This document shows positions 1 to 5,037 of a DNA stretch of 5,037 bases, one piece after another; the stretch's first letter is position 1, and every line of letters begins with the position of its first letter. Position numbers and translations under genes: made by a program. Under the pieces are notes generated by a model. That model had not been told where the DNA came from and did not search any database. It was given only the letters and a program-made list of their open reading frames with translations. The DNA lies in assembly GCA_947175465.1 (NCBI GenBank), contig CAMWMY010000110.1, positions 1 to 5,037 of the forward strand, written 5' to 3'. Origin of the DNA: an uncultured Erysipelotrichaceae bacterium. GTDB taxonomy: Bacteria > Bacillota_I > Bacilli_A > Erysipelotrichales > Erysipelotrichaceae.

Positions 1-26
1 AAAAAATATAGCATTAACAAATCCAT
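1..26 (-). CDS. Start of an unidentified gene, cut by the window edge
   Basis: An ATG at 26-24 is preceded by a GAGG ribosome binding site (positions 37-34) at a 7-nt spacing, which is the same arrangement as the other genes here. It opens a reading frame that stays open to the window edge and reads MDLLMLYF. Only eight residues are visible, mostly hydrophobic, so the product cannot be identified; a membrane protein or a signal-like N-terminus is possible but not shown. It lies on the same strand as the sucrose genes, 76 nt beyond the fructokinase stop codon, with a terminator-like hairpin between them. Because sucrose loci often carry a transporter or regulator next to these enzymes, the gene could belong to the locus, but this is inference from position only. 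Confidence 0.55.
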
Positions 27-33
27 TCTTTCA

Positions 34-38
34 CCTCT
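34..38 (-). promoter_or_regulatory. Ribosome binding site of the edge gene
   Basis: The minus strand reads AGAGG here, 7 nt before the ATG at 26. This site is the main reason for calling a gene start at the left edge, since almost none of the protein is visible. Confidence 0.55.
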
Positions 39-47
39 TTTGATTAC

Positions 48-96
48 AAAAAAGAAACTTTCACATATAATTCCATATGTTTATAAGCTTCTTTTT
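48..96 (-). terminator. Rho-independent terminator or attenuator after fructokinase
   Basis: Positions 85-96 and 49-60 pair as a 12-bp stem, followed by a small internal loop, a 6-bp upper stem (75-80 with 63-68) and a 6-nt loop (69-74). In the minus-strand RNA the 3' side ends in a run of six U residues (53-48). The only imperfect pair of the lower stem (positions 57 and 88) is a G-U wobble in the minus-strand RNA but an A-C mismatch in the plus-strand RNA, so the element favours minus-strand transcripts. It begins 7 nt after the fructokinase stop codon. The stem is A/T-rich with few G-C pairs, so termination may be partial. It sits only 21 nt before the next start codon on the same strand. 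Confidence 0.7.
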
Positions 97-102
97 ATTA
101 TT

Positions 103-1077
103 TTATTTTTCTAGTTGTGCCTTAAATGTTGTTATTTCTTCCATAGTAGCCATGGCTTCAATTGCACCTTGCTTCGTTGTTGTATGAGCAGCATAAGCAT
201 TTGCAAATGTTAAATAAGAAAGCAATTCTTGCTCTTCTATCTGATGTAATTCCATACATTCTTGTTGCAATACTTTAAATAGAAAAGCTCCTATAAAAGA
301 GTCTCCTGCTCCTGTTGTATCCATCGCATTCACACGATATCCTTCTATAGATAAATGTTTACCATCACGTGTAAAAAGCTCTACTCCATCTTTACCTTTT
401 GTATAGATTAACCACTGACAACGTCCTTTAAAAAAGAATTCTTTCGCATCTTCTATTTTTTGAAAACCACTAATAAATTCTAATTCTTCATCCGAAATTT
501 TAATAATATCCGCATATGGTAAAAAATCACAGATAGTTTGTTGGCATTTCGTTTCATCTTCCCATAGGGATAAGCGCACATTAGGATCAAAACTAATGAG
601 CATTCCTTGTTGTATCGCTTTTTCAATTATTTTTTGATGTGTATATTTCATTGGACTTTCAACTAAAGATACACTGCAAAAATGCAAAATGGAACAATCA
701 TCTAAAACATGTTCATTAATATCTTCTTTACAAAATTGTAAGTCTGCACAATTGCGACGATAAAACATAAAATCACGATTTCCATCATGTGCTAATGATA
801 CAAAAGCTAATGATGTATCTGCATCAGCAGTACGAAGAATATGACTTGTATCAATACCACACATTTTTAAAACATCTAAAATATGATCCCCAAATGCATC
901 TTGACCAAGTTGCGTAAGAAAGCGCGCCTTCCCTCCTAATTTTGCAACACTAGCCGCAACATTGGCTGGTGCTCCTCCTGCTACTCTTTTAAAAGCCACT
1001 ACATCCTTTAATCGTTTCCCTTTTTCAATAGGTATAAAATCAATTAAAGCTTCCCCAATACTACATAATGTTTTCAT
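103..1077 (-). CDS. scrK: Fructokinase, PfkB/ribokinase family
   Basis: This cytoplasmic sugar kinase most likely phosphorylates fructose to fructose-6-phosphate with ATP, feeding glycolysis. At 324 residues it has normal length for bacterial fructokinases of the PfkB family. The N-terminal sugar-binding signature is visible as GGAPANVAASVAKLGG at residues 34-49. The C-terminal ATP/anion-hole signature DTTGAGDSFIGAFL lies at 253-266, with D259 the expected catalytic base. The segment FDPNVRLSLW at 163-172 is typical of the fructokinase branch. The ATG start is supported by AGGAG 6 nt upstream. The gene follows the GH32 hydrolase by 9 nt on the same strand, which supports fructose released from sucrose-6-phosphate as its substrate and suggests translational coupling. 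Family assignment is secure from the motifs; fructose specificity rests on motif similarity and neighbourhood. The symbol follows sucrose-operon usage and other names exist for the same enzyme. Confidence 0.93.
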   Translation of the reverse strand: MKTLCSIGEALIDFIPIEKGKRLKDVVAFKRVAGGAPANVAASVAKLGGKARFLTQLGQDAFGDHILDVLKMCGIDTSHILRTADADTSLAFVSLAHDGNRDFMFYRRNCADLQFCKEDINEHVLDDCSILHFCSVSLVESPMKYTHQKIIEKAIQQGMLISFDPNVRLSLWEDETKCQQTICDFLPYADIIKISDEELEFISGFQKIEDAKEFFFKGRCQWLIYTKGKDGVELFTRDGKHLSIEGYRVNAMDTTGAGDSFIGAFLFKVLQQECMELHQIEEQELLSYLTFANAYAAHTTTKQGAIEAMATMEEITTFKAQLEK

Positions 1078-1083
1078 ATTTAT

Positions 1084-1088
1084 CTCCT
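1084..1088 (-). promoter_or_regulatory. Fructokinase ribosome binding site touching the upstream stop codon
   Basis: The minus strand reads AGGAG, 6 nt before the fructokinase ATG at 1077. Its first two bases (1088 and 1087) are also bases of the hydrolase TAG stop codon (1089-1087). A ribosome ending the hydrolase would therefore sit directly on the next initiation site, the usual layout for coupled translation. Confidence 0.85.
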
Positions 1089-2520
1089 ATTCTATTACAT
1101 AACCATTTAATGTATAAACGGTAATTGTTCTTTCACTACGACATTCCTTTATTTCGATTTCTTTACTTTCATCATGATCATATACTCGTGTTGTAAAAAC
1201 TTCTTCTCCATCGTTTAAAAAGATTTCAATAGATGAAGTATCTGAATATATTCTTAATGTTTGAAGAGTAGTTAAAGTAACGCTTCTTGAATCTCTTCCA
1301 TAGCCACTTTTTCCCATTTGTAATGTGAAAGTATGCGTATCACAACTATAAGTTAAAATCATATCACTGCGAAGTTGCATTTGAAAAGAATCATCTTGTT
1401 CATAAGCAATTTCCATTTCAAAAACATTGTTGTCCATAGGAATATGAATGGCTTGAGAACCTTCATACACCATTTTTGATTTTCTTAACGTTTCCATTTC
1501 TTGAATTGGCTTTTGAAGAAGTTTTCCATCTTTTACAACAAGCTCTCGCGGTATCGTTAAAGCATGTTGCCATCCTCGCTCTACAGTAGGGTTTGTATAA
1601 TCAATATCAGGCAATCCCATCCACCCGATTAAAATGCGGCGTCCTTGTTCATCTTCAAATGTTTGTGGAGCATAAAAATCAAATCCACGATCAAGTTGAT
1701 AAAACTTTCCTAGGGTATACGTATGGTTTTCAAAGTCATACTCAATTGGAAAATATCCACACTGATGAACATTGGCATAATCATACCCAACTGGCTTTAC
1801 TCCTTGAGGACATGTGATCAAAAAGCTTTTCTCTTCCAATGTAAATAAGTCAGGACACTCCCACATATATCCAAATCCATCTTTTGTTTGGATTCTATTT
1901 TTGTATTCCCATGTTTTTAAATCCGAAGACTCATAAACAAGAACACAACCTTTGGAAGAGCGATCTCTAGCTCCTAATACCATAAAATATTTATCTTTGT
2001 ATGGATAGATTTTAGGATCGCGTACATGGGCACTTATATCTTTAGGATAATCGATATTTTTTAATAAAACTTCCTTTTTAGAAAATCGATATCCATCTTC
2101 ACTTGATACATAAATTGTATTTTGTTCACGTCCTTCATTAATATAATCATAATCTCCTACAAGTTTTACATTCCCTGTATAAAAATAGTGAATTTTCCCG
2201 TTTTCAATAAAAGCACTTCCTGAATAAACACCATGACAATCGCTAGGATGATCTGGAAAAAGAACAGCTTCTTCTTGTTTCCAATGGATAAGATCCTTAC
2301 TTGTATAATGACCCCACAATTTTGTTTTTCCTAATACATCAAATGGTGAGTATTGATAATAAACATGGTATACCCCTTGAAATTGACATAAACCATTAGG
2401 ATCATTTACCCATCCACTATCAGGCATTAAATGATATTGTAAGCACCATGGATCTTGTTGCACTTTTTCGCGTTCTTGTTGATAAGAATTCCACATTTCT
2501 TGATATTGTTTTCTATCCAT
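1087..2520 (-). CDS. scrB: Sucrose-6-phosphate hydrolase, GH32 (invertase-type)
   Basis: This glycoside hydrolase family 32 enzyme should hydrolyse sucrose-6-phosphate to glucose-6-phosphate and fructose in the cytoplasm. The five-blade propeller domain spans roughly residues 25-340 and carries all three acidic catalytic residues: nucleophile D40 in WVNDPNG (37-43), transition-state stabiliser D168 in RDP (167-169), and acid/base E221 in WECPD (220-224). Other family blocks are YSGSA (99-103), FYAPQTF (282-288) and ILIGWMG (296-302). The C-terminal beta-sandwich occupies about 345-477. The length of 477 is typical of the ScrB/SacA group. There is no signal peptide, so an intracellular substrate, presumably delivered by a phosphotransferase transporter, is inferred; a cytoplasmic fructosidase acting on unphosphorylated sucrose or short fructans remains possible. 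AAGGAG 6 nt before the ATG supports the start. It is the first gene of a two-gene operon with the fructokinase. Confidence 0.93.
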   Translation of the reverse strand: MDRKQYQEMWNSYQQEREKVQQDPWCLQYHLMPDSGWVNDPNGLCQFQGVYHVYYQYSPFDVLGKTKLWGHYTSKDLIHWKQEEAVLFPDHPSDCHGVYSGSAFIENGKIHYFYTGNVKLVGDYDYINEGREQNTIYVSSEDGYRFSKKEVLLKNIDYPKDISAHVRDPKIYPYKDKYFMVLGARDRSSKGCVLVYESSDLKTWEYKNRIQTKDGFGYMWECPDLFTLEEKSFLITCPQGVKPVGYDYANVHQCGYFPIEYDFENHTYTLGKFYQLDRGFDFYAPQTFEDEQGRRILIGWMGLPDIDYTNPTVERGWQHALTIPRELVVKDGKLLQKPIQEMETLRKSKMVYEGSQAIHIPMDNNVFEMEIAYEQDDSFQMQLRSDMILTYSCDTHTFTLQMGKSGYGRDSRSVTLTTLQTLRIYSDTSSIEIFLNDGEEVFTTRVYDHDESKEIEIKECRSERTITVYTLNGYVIE

Positions 2521-2526
2521 ATATTT

Positions 2527-2532
2527 CTCCTT
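2527..2532 (-). promoter_or_regulatory. Hydrolase ribosome binding site
   Basis: The minus strand reads AAGGAG with a 6-nt spacing to the ATG at 2520. It fixes the hydrolase start, while stronger-looking purine blocks further up the leader have no start codon behind them. Confidence 0.85.
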
Positions 2533-2601
2533 ATAACTATTCTTTCTTTTATGTACATTTTTCTTATTTAAAATAAATACTATGTTTGCTATTCTCCCTT
2601 T

Positions 2602-2616
2602 TTTTAATCGACTACT
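2602..2616. promoter_or_regulatory. Operator-like site, CcpA (cre) or LacI-family type
   Basis: Read on the plus strand, these 15 bases match the cre consensus WTGNAANCGNWNNCW at 8 of its 10 defined positions, missing the G and the second inner W. The core TAATCGACTA is a near-palindrome centred on CG, the architecture bound by LacI-family regulators, so it could serve a sucrose repressor or CcpA. It would lie about 28 to 42 nt downstream of the predicted start of the hydrolase transcript, a position used for roadblock-type repression in Firmicutes. Two mismatches in an A/T-rich sequence mean chance is a real alternative. Confidence 0.35.
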
Positions 2617-2649
2617 TTCTCCTCCCTTTCTTTAGCATAATCCTCTTCT

Positions 2650-2678
2650 ATTATAGCATATAAATATTAACGGGTAGA
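2650..2678 (-). promoter_or_regulatory. Promoter of the hydrolase-fructokinase operon
   Basis: The minus strand carries a perfect TATAAT at 2655-2650 directly preceded by TGC (2658-2656), making a consensus extended -10 element. With a 17-nt spacer the -35 hexamer (2678-2673) would be TCTACC, a poor match to TTGACA, which is common for extended -10 promoters. Transcription should begin near 2643, giving a leader of about 122 nt before the hydrolase ATG. This is the best sigma-A type promoter in the window. Confidence 0.7.
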
Positions 2679-2696
2679 AAAGATATTTACTATTAT
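2667..2696 (+). promoter_or_regulatory. Weak candidate promoter for the flavin reductase gene
   Basis: TTAACG (2667-2672) and TATTAT (2691-2696) are 18 nt apart and match the -35 and -10 consensus at four and five of six positions. The start point would fall near 2703, inside the ribosome binding site, which weakens the call. A second possibility is TATAAA at 2659-2664, which gives a more normal leader but has no recognisable -35. Either choice overlaps the opposing promoter of the sucrose operon. Confidence 0.3.
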
Positions 2697-2700
2697 GAAG

Positions 2701-2707
2701 AAAGGAG
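2701..2707 (+). promoter_or_regulatory. Flavin reductase ribosome binding site
   Basis: AAAGGAG lies 7 nt before the ATG at 2715, a near-perfect Shine-Dalgarno match that selects this start. Confidence 0.85.
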
Positions 2708-2714
2708 TTTTTAT

Positions 2715-3230
2715 ATGAAAGATATAATTGAAATATCCCCTTATGAGTATAAAGGAAATATATTAGAACTAATCGGTAAAAAATGGACTTTAGTAAGTGT
2801 TAAAAAAGATGATGTGATTAATGGGATGACTGCTTCTTGGGGAGGGATTGGTTTTTTATGGAATAAACCTGTCGCTTATATATTTATAAGACCTCAAAGA
2901 TATACGAATACGCTTCTATCTTCTTCCACTACTTTCTCCCTTTCTTTTTTCTGTGAAGAGTATCGTGATATGCTACGTTATATGGGACGTGTAAGTGGAA
3001 AAGAAGAGAATAAAATCAAACAAAGTGGACTTCATCTTATCGAAGATACACTTGCTCCTATGTACGAGGAGGCGGAGATGACTATTTTATGCGAAAAGCT
3101 TTATCATCAACCACTTGATCCAAAAGGCTTTGAAAATGATGCTCTCAATGATCAGTACTATCCATCTTGTGATCATCATATTTTATATATAGGCGAGATT
3201 AAAAAGATATATCAACAAAACGCTAAATAA
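2715..3230 (+). CDS. Flavin reductase family protein (FMN-binding split barrel)
   Basis: This 171-residue soluble protein looks like the flavin reductase-like domain family, which binds FMN or FAD in a split beta-barrel and often transfers electrons from NAD(P)H to flavin or a partner protein. Visible family features are NGMTASWGGIG (36-46), the strand ending in FIRPQRYT (57-64), FSLSFF (74-79), a SGKEENK block (94-100) at the place where relatives carry a similar SGR-type loop, and the closing strand HHILYIGEI (154-162). Length is normal for the single-domain form. A strong ribosome binding site supports the start. It is transcribed alone, divergently from the sucrose operon, and ends at a terminator shared with the convergent ABC gene. 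The fold assignment is fairly secure; the actual redox partner and substrate cannot be read from the sequence, and the context gives no clue. Confidence 0.85.
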   Translation: MKDIIEISPYEYKGNILELIGKKWTLVSVKKDDVINGMTASWGGIGFLWNKPVAYIFIRPQRYTNTLLSSSTTFSLSFFCEEYRDMLRYMGRVSGKEENKIKQSGLHLIEDTLAPMYEEAEMTILCEKLYHQPLDPKGFENDALNDQYYPSCDHHILYIGEIKKIYQQNAK

Positions 3231-3243
3231 TGGTATTGATAGA

Positions 3244-3273
3244 AAAAAGGCTGTTTTATCCCACAGCCTTTTT
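3244..3273. terminator. Bidirectional terminator between convergent genes
   Basis: Positions 3244-3254 and 3263-3273 form a perfect 11-bp stem with GGCTGT/ACAGCC at its core and an 8-nt loop (3255-3262). On the plus strand the hairpin is followed by U residues from the end of the stem (3269-3273) and begins 13 nt after the flavin reductase stop. On the minus strand the run is six U residues (3248-3243). It can end both convergent transcripts. The last five codons of the ABC gene form one arm and part of the loop, and its TAA stop (3258-3256) is in the loop. Confidence 0.88.
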
Positions 3274-4977
3274 AAATTGACTTTCATACAAATTTTTATA
3301 AATTCCATCTTTTGTTAATAGCGTTTCATGTGTCCCTTGCTCACAAATGCATCCATCCATAATAACAATAATTTCATCAGCATTACGTATCGTAGATAGG
3401 CGGTGTGCAACAATAATCGTTGTTCTTCCCTTACAAAGCTCATCTAAAGCTTCTTGAATATAAATTTCTGTCGCATTATCCAAAGCACTTGTCGCTTCAT
3501 CTAAAATTAAAATCGATGGATTTTTTAAAAATACTCTTGCAATACTCAAGCGTTGTTTTTGTCCTCCAGACAATTTAATTCCACGCTCTCCTATTTGCGT
3601 GTCATAGCCATCTTTCATGCGGATGATATCTTCATGGATGTTCGCTTTTTTCGCTGCCTCCATAATCTCTTCATCGCTTGCATCAAGGTTTCCATACGCT
3701 ATATTTTCTTTAATACTTCCTGTGAATAAAAATACATCTTGTTGAACAATTCCAATATTTTTTCTTAAAGATGTTAACGAAAGGGTTCCAATATCATGCC
3801 CATCAATTTTTATTTGTCCATCTGTAACTGAATAAAAATGAGGTATTAAATGACAAAGAGTTGTTTTTCCTCCACCACTTGGACCAACAAGTGCAACTTT
3901 AGCACCTTGTTTCACATGCAAGTTTATATTTTGTAAAATTTTTCGCTCTTCCTTATACTGAAAGCTTACATTATCAAACAGAATATCCCCTTTAAGCTCT
4001 TTAATTTCTTTTTTATTTTCAGGTTCTTTTTCAATTGGTTCATCGATCATTTCACAAAAACGTTGAAACCCAGTCATACCACTTTGTAATTGCTCTGTGA
4101 AATTAATTAACTTTTTAATAGGATCAATAAATAAATTAATAAATAATAAATAAGCAACAAAATCTCCGTAATTAATAATACCGTAGTACGTATAAATACC
4201 TCCGGCAATTAAAACAACTACATTCAACAAGTCAATAATAAAACCAGTTCCACTAAAATAATATCCCATAGCTTTATAAGCAGCACTTCTTGCTTTTACA
4301 AAGGCATTGTTTCCTTTTTGAAACTTTTTTTCTTCATAAGCAGCATTCGTAAATGCTTTCGCTACTCGAATTCCAGCAATACTTGTTTCTAAACTTGCAT
4401 TTACTTCTCCTGTTTCTATTCTACTTTGCATAAAAGCATCACTCATACGTTTTCTTGTTTTCATCGCATAAAAGACAAGAAAAGGAATAAAAATGAAAAT
4501 AATACAAGTTAATTGCCAGTTAATCGTACATAAATAAAGGAAAGAACCAATAATCATTACTGTTGATATAAAAATATCTTCAGGCCCATGGTGTGCCAAT
4601 TCACTAATATCCATTAAGTCATGGATCATTCTTGACATAATATTCCCTGTTTCATGCTCATCATAATAAGAAAATGGTAGCTTTTGTAAATGACGAAACA
4701 TTTGTCTTCTCATATCGGCTTGCATATAAACACCGACTAAATGTCCATAATATTGTACAAAGTAGCTTAATAACATTTTCAACACATAAATACATAATAA
4801 GACGATAGCAAAGGTGATTAATAAATTCAATTGTTTATTTGGAATATAATCATTAATCATATCTCTTGTAATTACAGGATAAAAAAGATTACATATCGCA
4901 ATTACAAAAGCTGCTAACATATCTAATATAAATAGTCGCCTATGCGGTTTATAATGAGAAATAAATCTTCTAATCAT
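3256..4977 (-). CDS. ABC exporter half-transporter (membrane domain fused to ATPase)
   Basis: This 573-residue inner-membrane protein has the exporter layout of the MsbA/LmrA/BmrA type: six membrane segments at about 15-37, 50-73, 133-152, 155-172, 243-267 and 270-288, then a nucleotide-binding domain from about 330. The ATPase motifs are complete: A-loop Y341, Walker A GPSGGGKTT (365-373), Q-loop Q413, the exporter-specific GERG block (463-466), signature LSGGQ (469-473), Walker B ILILDE (489-494) with catalytic E494, D-loop SALD (497-500) and switch H525. All catalytic residues are present, so a homodimer with two working sites is possible; pairing with a second half-transporter outside the window is also possible. 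The substrate is unknown, with drugs, lipids or peptides all seen in this family. GAGG 7 nt before the ATG supports the start. Its promoter appears to be its own, and it converges with the flavin reductase gene. Confidence 0.93.
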   Translation of the reverse strand: MIRRFISHYKPHRRLFILDMLAAFVIAICNLFYPVITRDMINDYIPNKQLNLLITFAIVLLCIYVLKMLLSYFVQYYGHLVGVYMQADMRRQMFRHLQKLPFSYYDEHETGNIMSRMIHDLMDISELAHHGPEDIFISTVMIIGSFLYLCTINWQLTCIIFIFIPFLVFYAMKTRKRMSDAFMQSRIETGEVNASLETSIAGIRVAKAFTNAAYEEKKFQKGNNAFVKARSAAYKAMGYYFSGTGFIIDLLNVVVLIAGGIYTYYGIINYGDFVAYLLFINLFIDPIKKLINFTEQLQSGMTGFQRFCEMIDEPIEKEPENKKEIKELKGDILFDNVSFQYKEERKILQNINLHVKQGAKVALVGPSGGGKTTLCHLIPHFYSVTDGQIKIDGHDIGTLSLTSLRKNIGIVQQDVFLFTGSIKENIAYGNLDASDEEIMEAAKKANIHEDIIRMKDGYDTQIGERGIKLSGGQKQRLSIARVFLKNPSILILDEATSALDNATEIYIQEALDELCKGRTTIIVAHRLSTIRNADEIIVIMDGCICEQGTHETLLTKDGIYKNLYESQFKKAVG

Positions 4978-4984
4978 AAATAAA

Positions 4985-4988
4985 CCTC
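4985..4988 (-). promoter_or_regulatory. ABC exporter ribosome binding site
   Basis: The minus strand reads GAGG at a 7-nt spacing to the ATG at 4977. It is weaker than the sites of the other complete genes but is the only purine block at a suitable distance. Confidence 0.65.
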
Positions 4989-5024
4989 ATTTTCTTTGCG
5001 TATACTAGCTTAGTTTCTATTCTT

Positions 5025-5033
5025 TGTATAGCA
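5025..5033 (-). promoter_or_regulatory. Extended -10 of the ABC exporter promoter, cut by the window edge
   Basis: The minus strand reads TGC TATACA, an extended -10 with a five-of-six match to TATAAT. It shares the string ATGCTATA with the promoter of the sucrose operon. The -35 would fall beyond the window. Transcription would start near 5018, about 40 nt before the ATG. If real, the ABC gene is the first gene of its transcript. Confidence 0.5.
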
Positions 5034-5037
5034 TGTT

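Noticed and set aside
1593..1817. A 74-codon open frame on the plus strand inside the hydrolase gene
   Set aside because: It lies entirely within the well-supported GH32 coding region on the opposite strand and has no family motifs; it is best explained as a chance frame in A/T-rich DNA.
2427..2558. A possible upstream frame starting at an ATG at 2558 on the minus strand and running about 43 codons into the hydrolase gene
   Set aside because: There is no ribosome binding site before the ATG, the frame overlaps the hydrolase start out of frame, and its translation is a lysine/isoleucine-rich string typical of shadow frames.
2564..2576. A 13-nt inverted repeat TTATTT-A-AAATAA in the hydrolase leader
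   Set aside because: It is made only of A and T in an A/T-rich gap, is too weak for a terminator and has no resemblance to a known operator; chance is the simplest reading.
2521..2714. A search for a riboswitch or a SacT/LicT-type antiterminator with leader terminator upstream of the hydrolase
   Set aside because: The leader has almost no C residues on the transcribed strand and no stable hairpin followed by a U-run, so neither an antiterminator target nor a riboswitch fold can be supported.
1..5037. CRISPR arrays, insertion sequences, tRNA or rRNA genes, phage attachment sites
   Set aside because: No spaced direct repeats of repeat-array length, no transposase, no terminal inverted repeats and no cloverleaf-like segment were seen; most of the window is intact coding sequence.

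Overview
The window reads as AT-rich DNA from a low-GC Gram-positive bacterium (Bacillota). Short A/T-heavy intergenic gaps, AGGAG-type ribosome binding sites, an extended -10 promoter style and TGG used for Trp all fit. The protein flavour (PTS-type sucrose catabolism genes, an MsbA/LmrA-like half-transporter) would suit a gut Erysipelotrichia or related Firmicute, but that placement is an inference and no ribosomal or marker gene is present to test it.

Layout from left to right: (1) positions 1-26 hold the first eight codons of a minus-strand gene that runs off the window. (2) Positions 48-96 hold an A/T-rich hairpin that works as a terminator only on the minus strand. (3) Positions 103-2520 hold a two-gene minus-strand operon, a GH32 sucrose-6-phosphate hydrolase followed by a PfkB-family fructokinase, 9 nt apart, with the second ribosome binding site touching the first stop codon. 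(4) Positions 2521-2714 are a divergent control region with a good extended -10 promoter for the sucrose operon, a LacI/CcpA-type operator-like site in its leader, and a weak promoter for the opposite strand. (5) Positions 2715-3230 hold a plus-strand flavin-reductase-fold protein. (6) Positions 3244-3273 hold a bidirectional terminator shared by two convergent genes; the stop codon of the right-hand gene lies in its loop. (7) Positions 3256-4977 hold a minus-strand full-motif ABC exporter half-transporter, with its own extended -10 promoter at the right edge.

The two sugar genes act in series: the hydrolase splits cytoplasmic sucrose-6-phosphate into glucose-6-phosphate and fructose, and the kinase makes fructose-6-phosphate. 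The sucrose transporter and a dedicated regulator are not in the window. The flavin reductase and the ABC exporter have no obvious link to sucrose.

I see no sign of a previously undescribed system. The genes are intact members of known families; the points worth a second look are regulatory: the operator-like site in the leader, the hairpin placed directly before a following gene, and the terminator that overlaps coding sequence.
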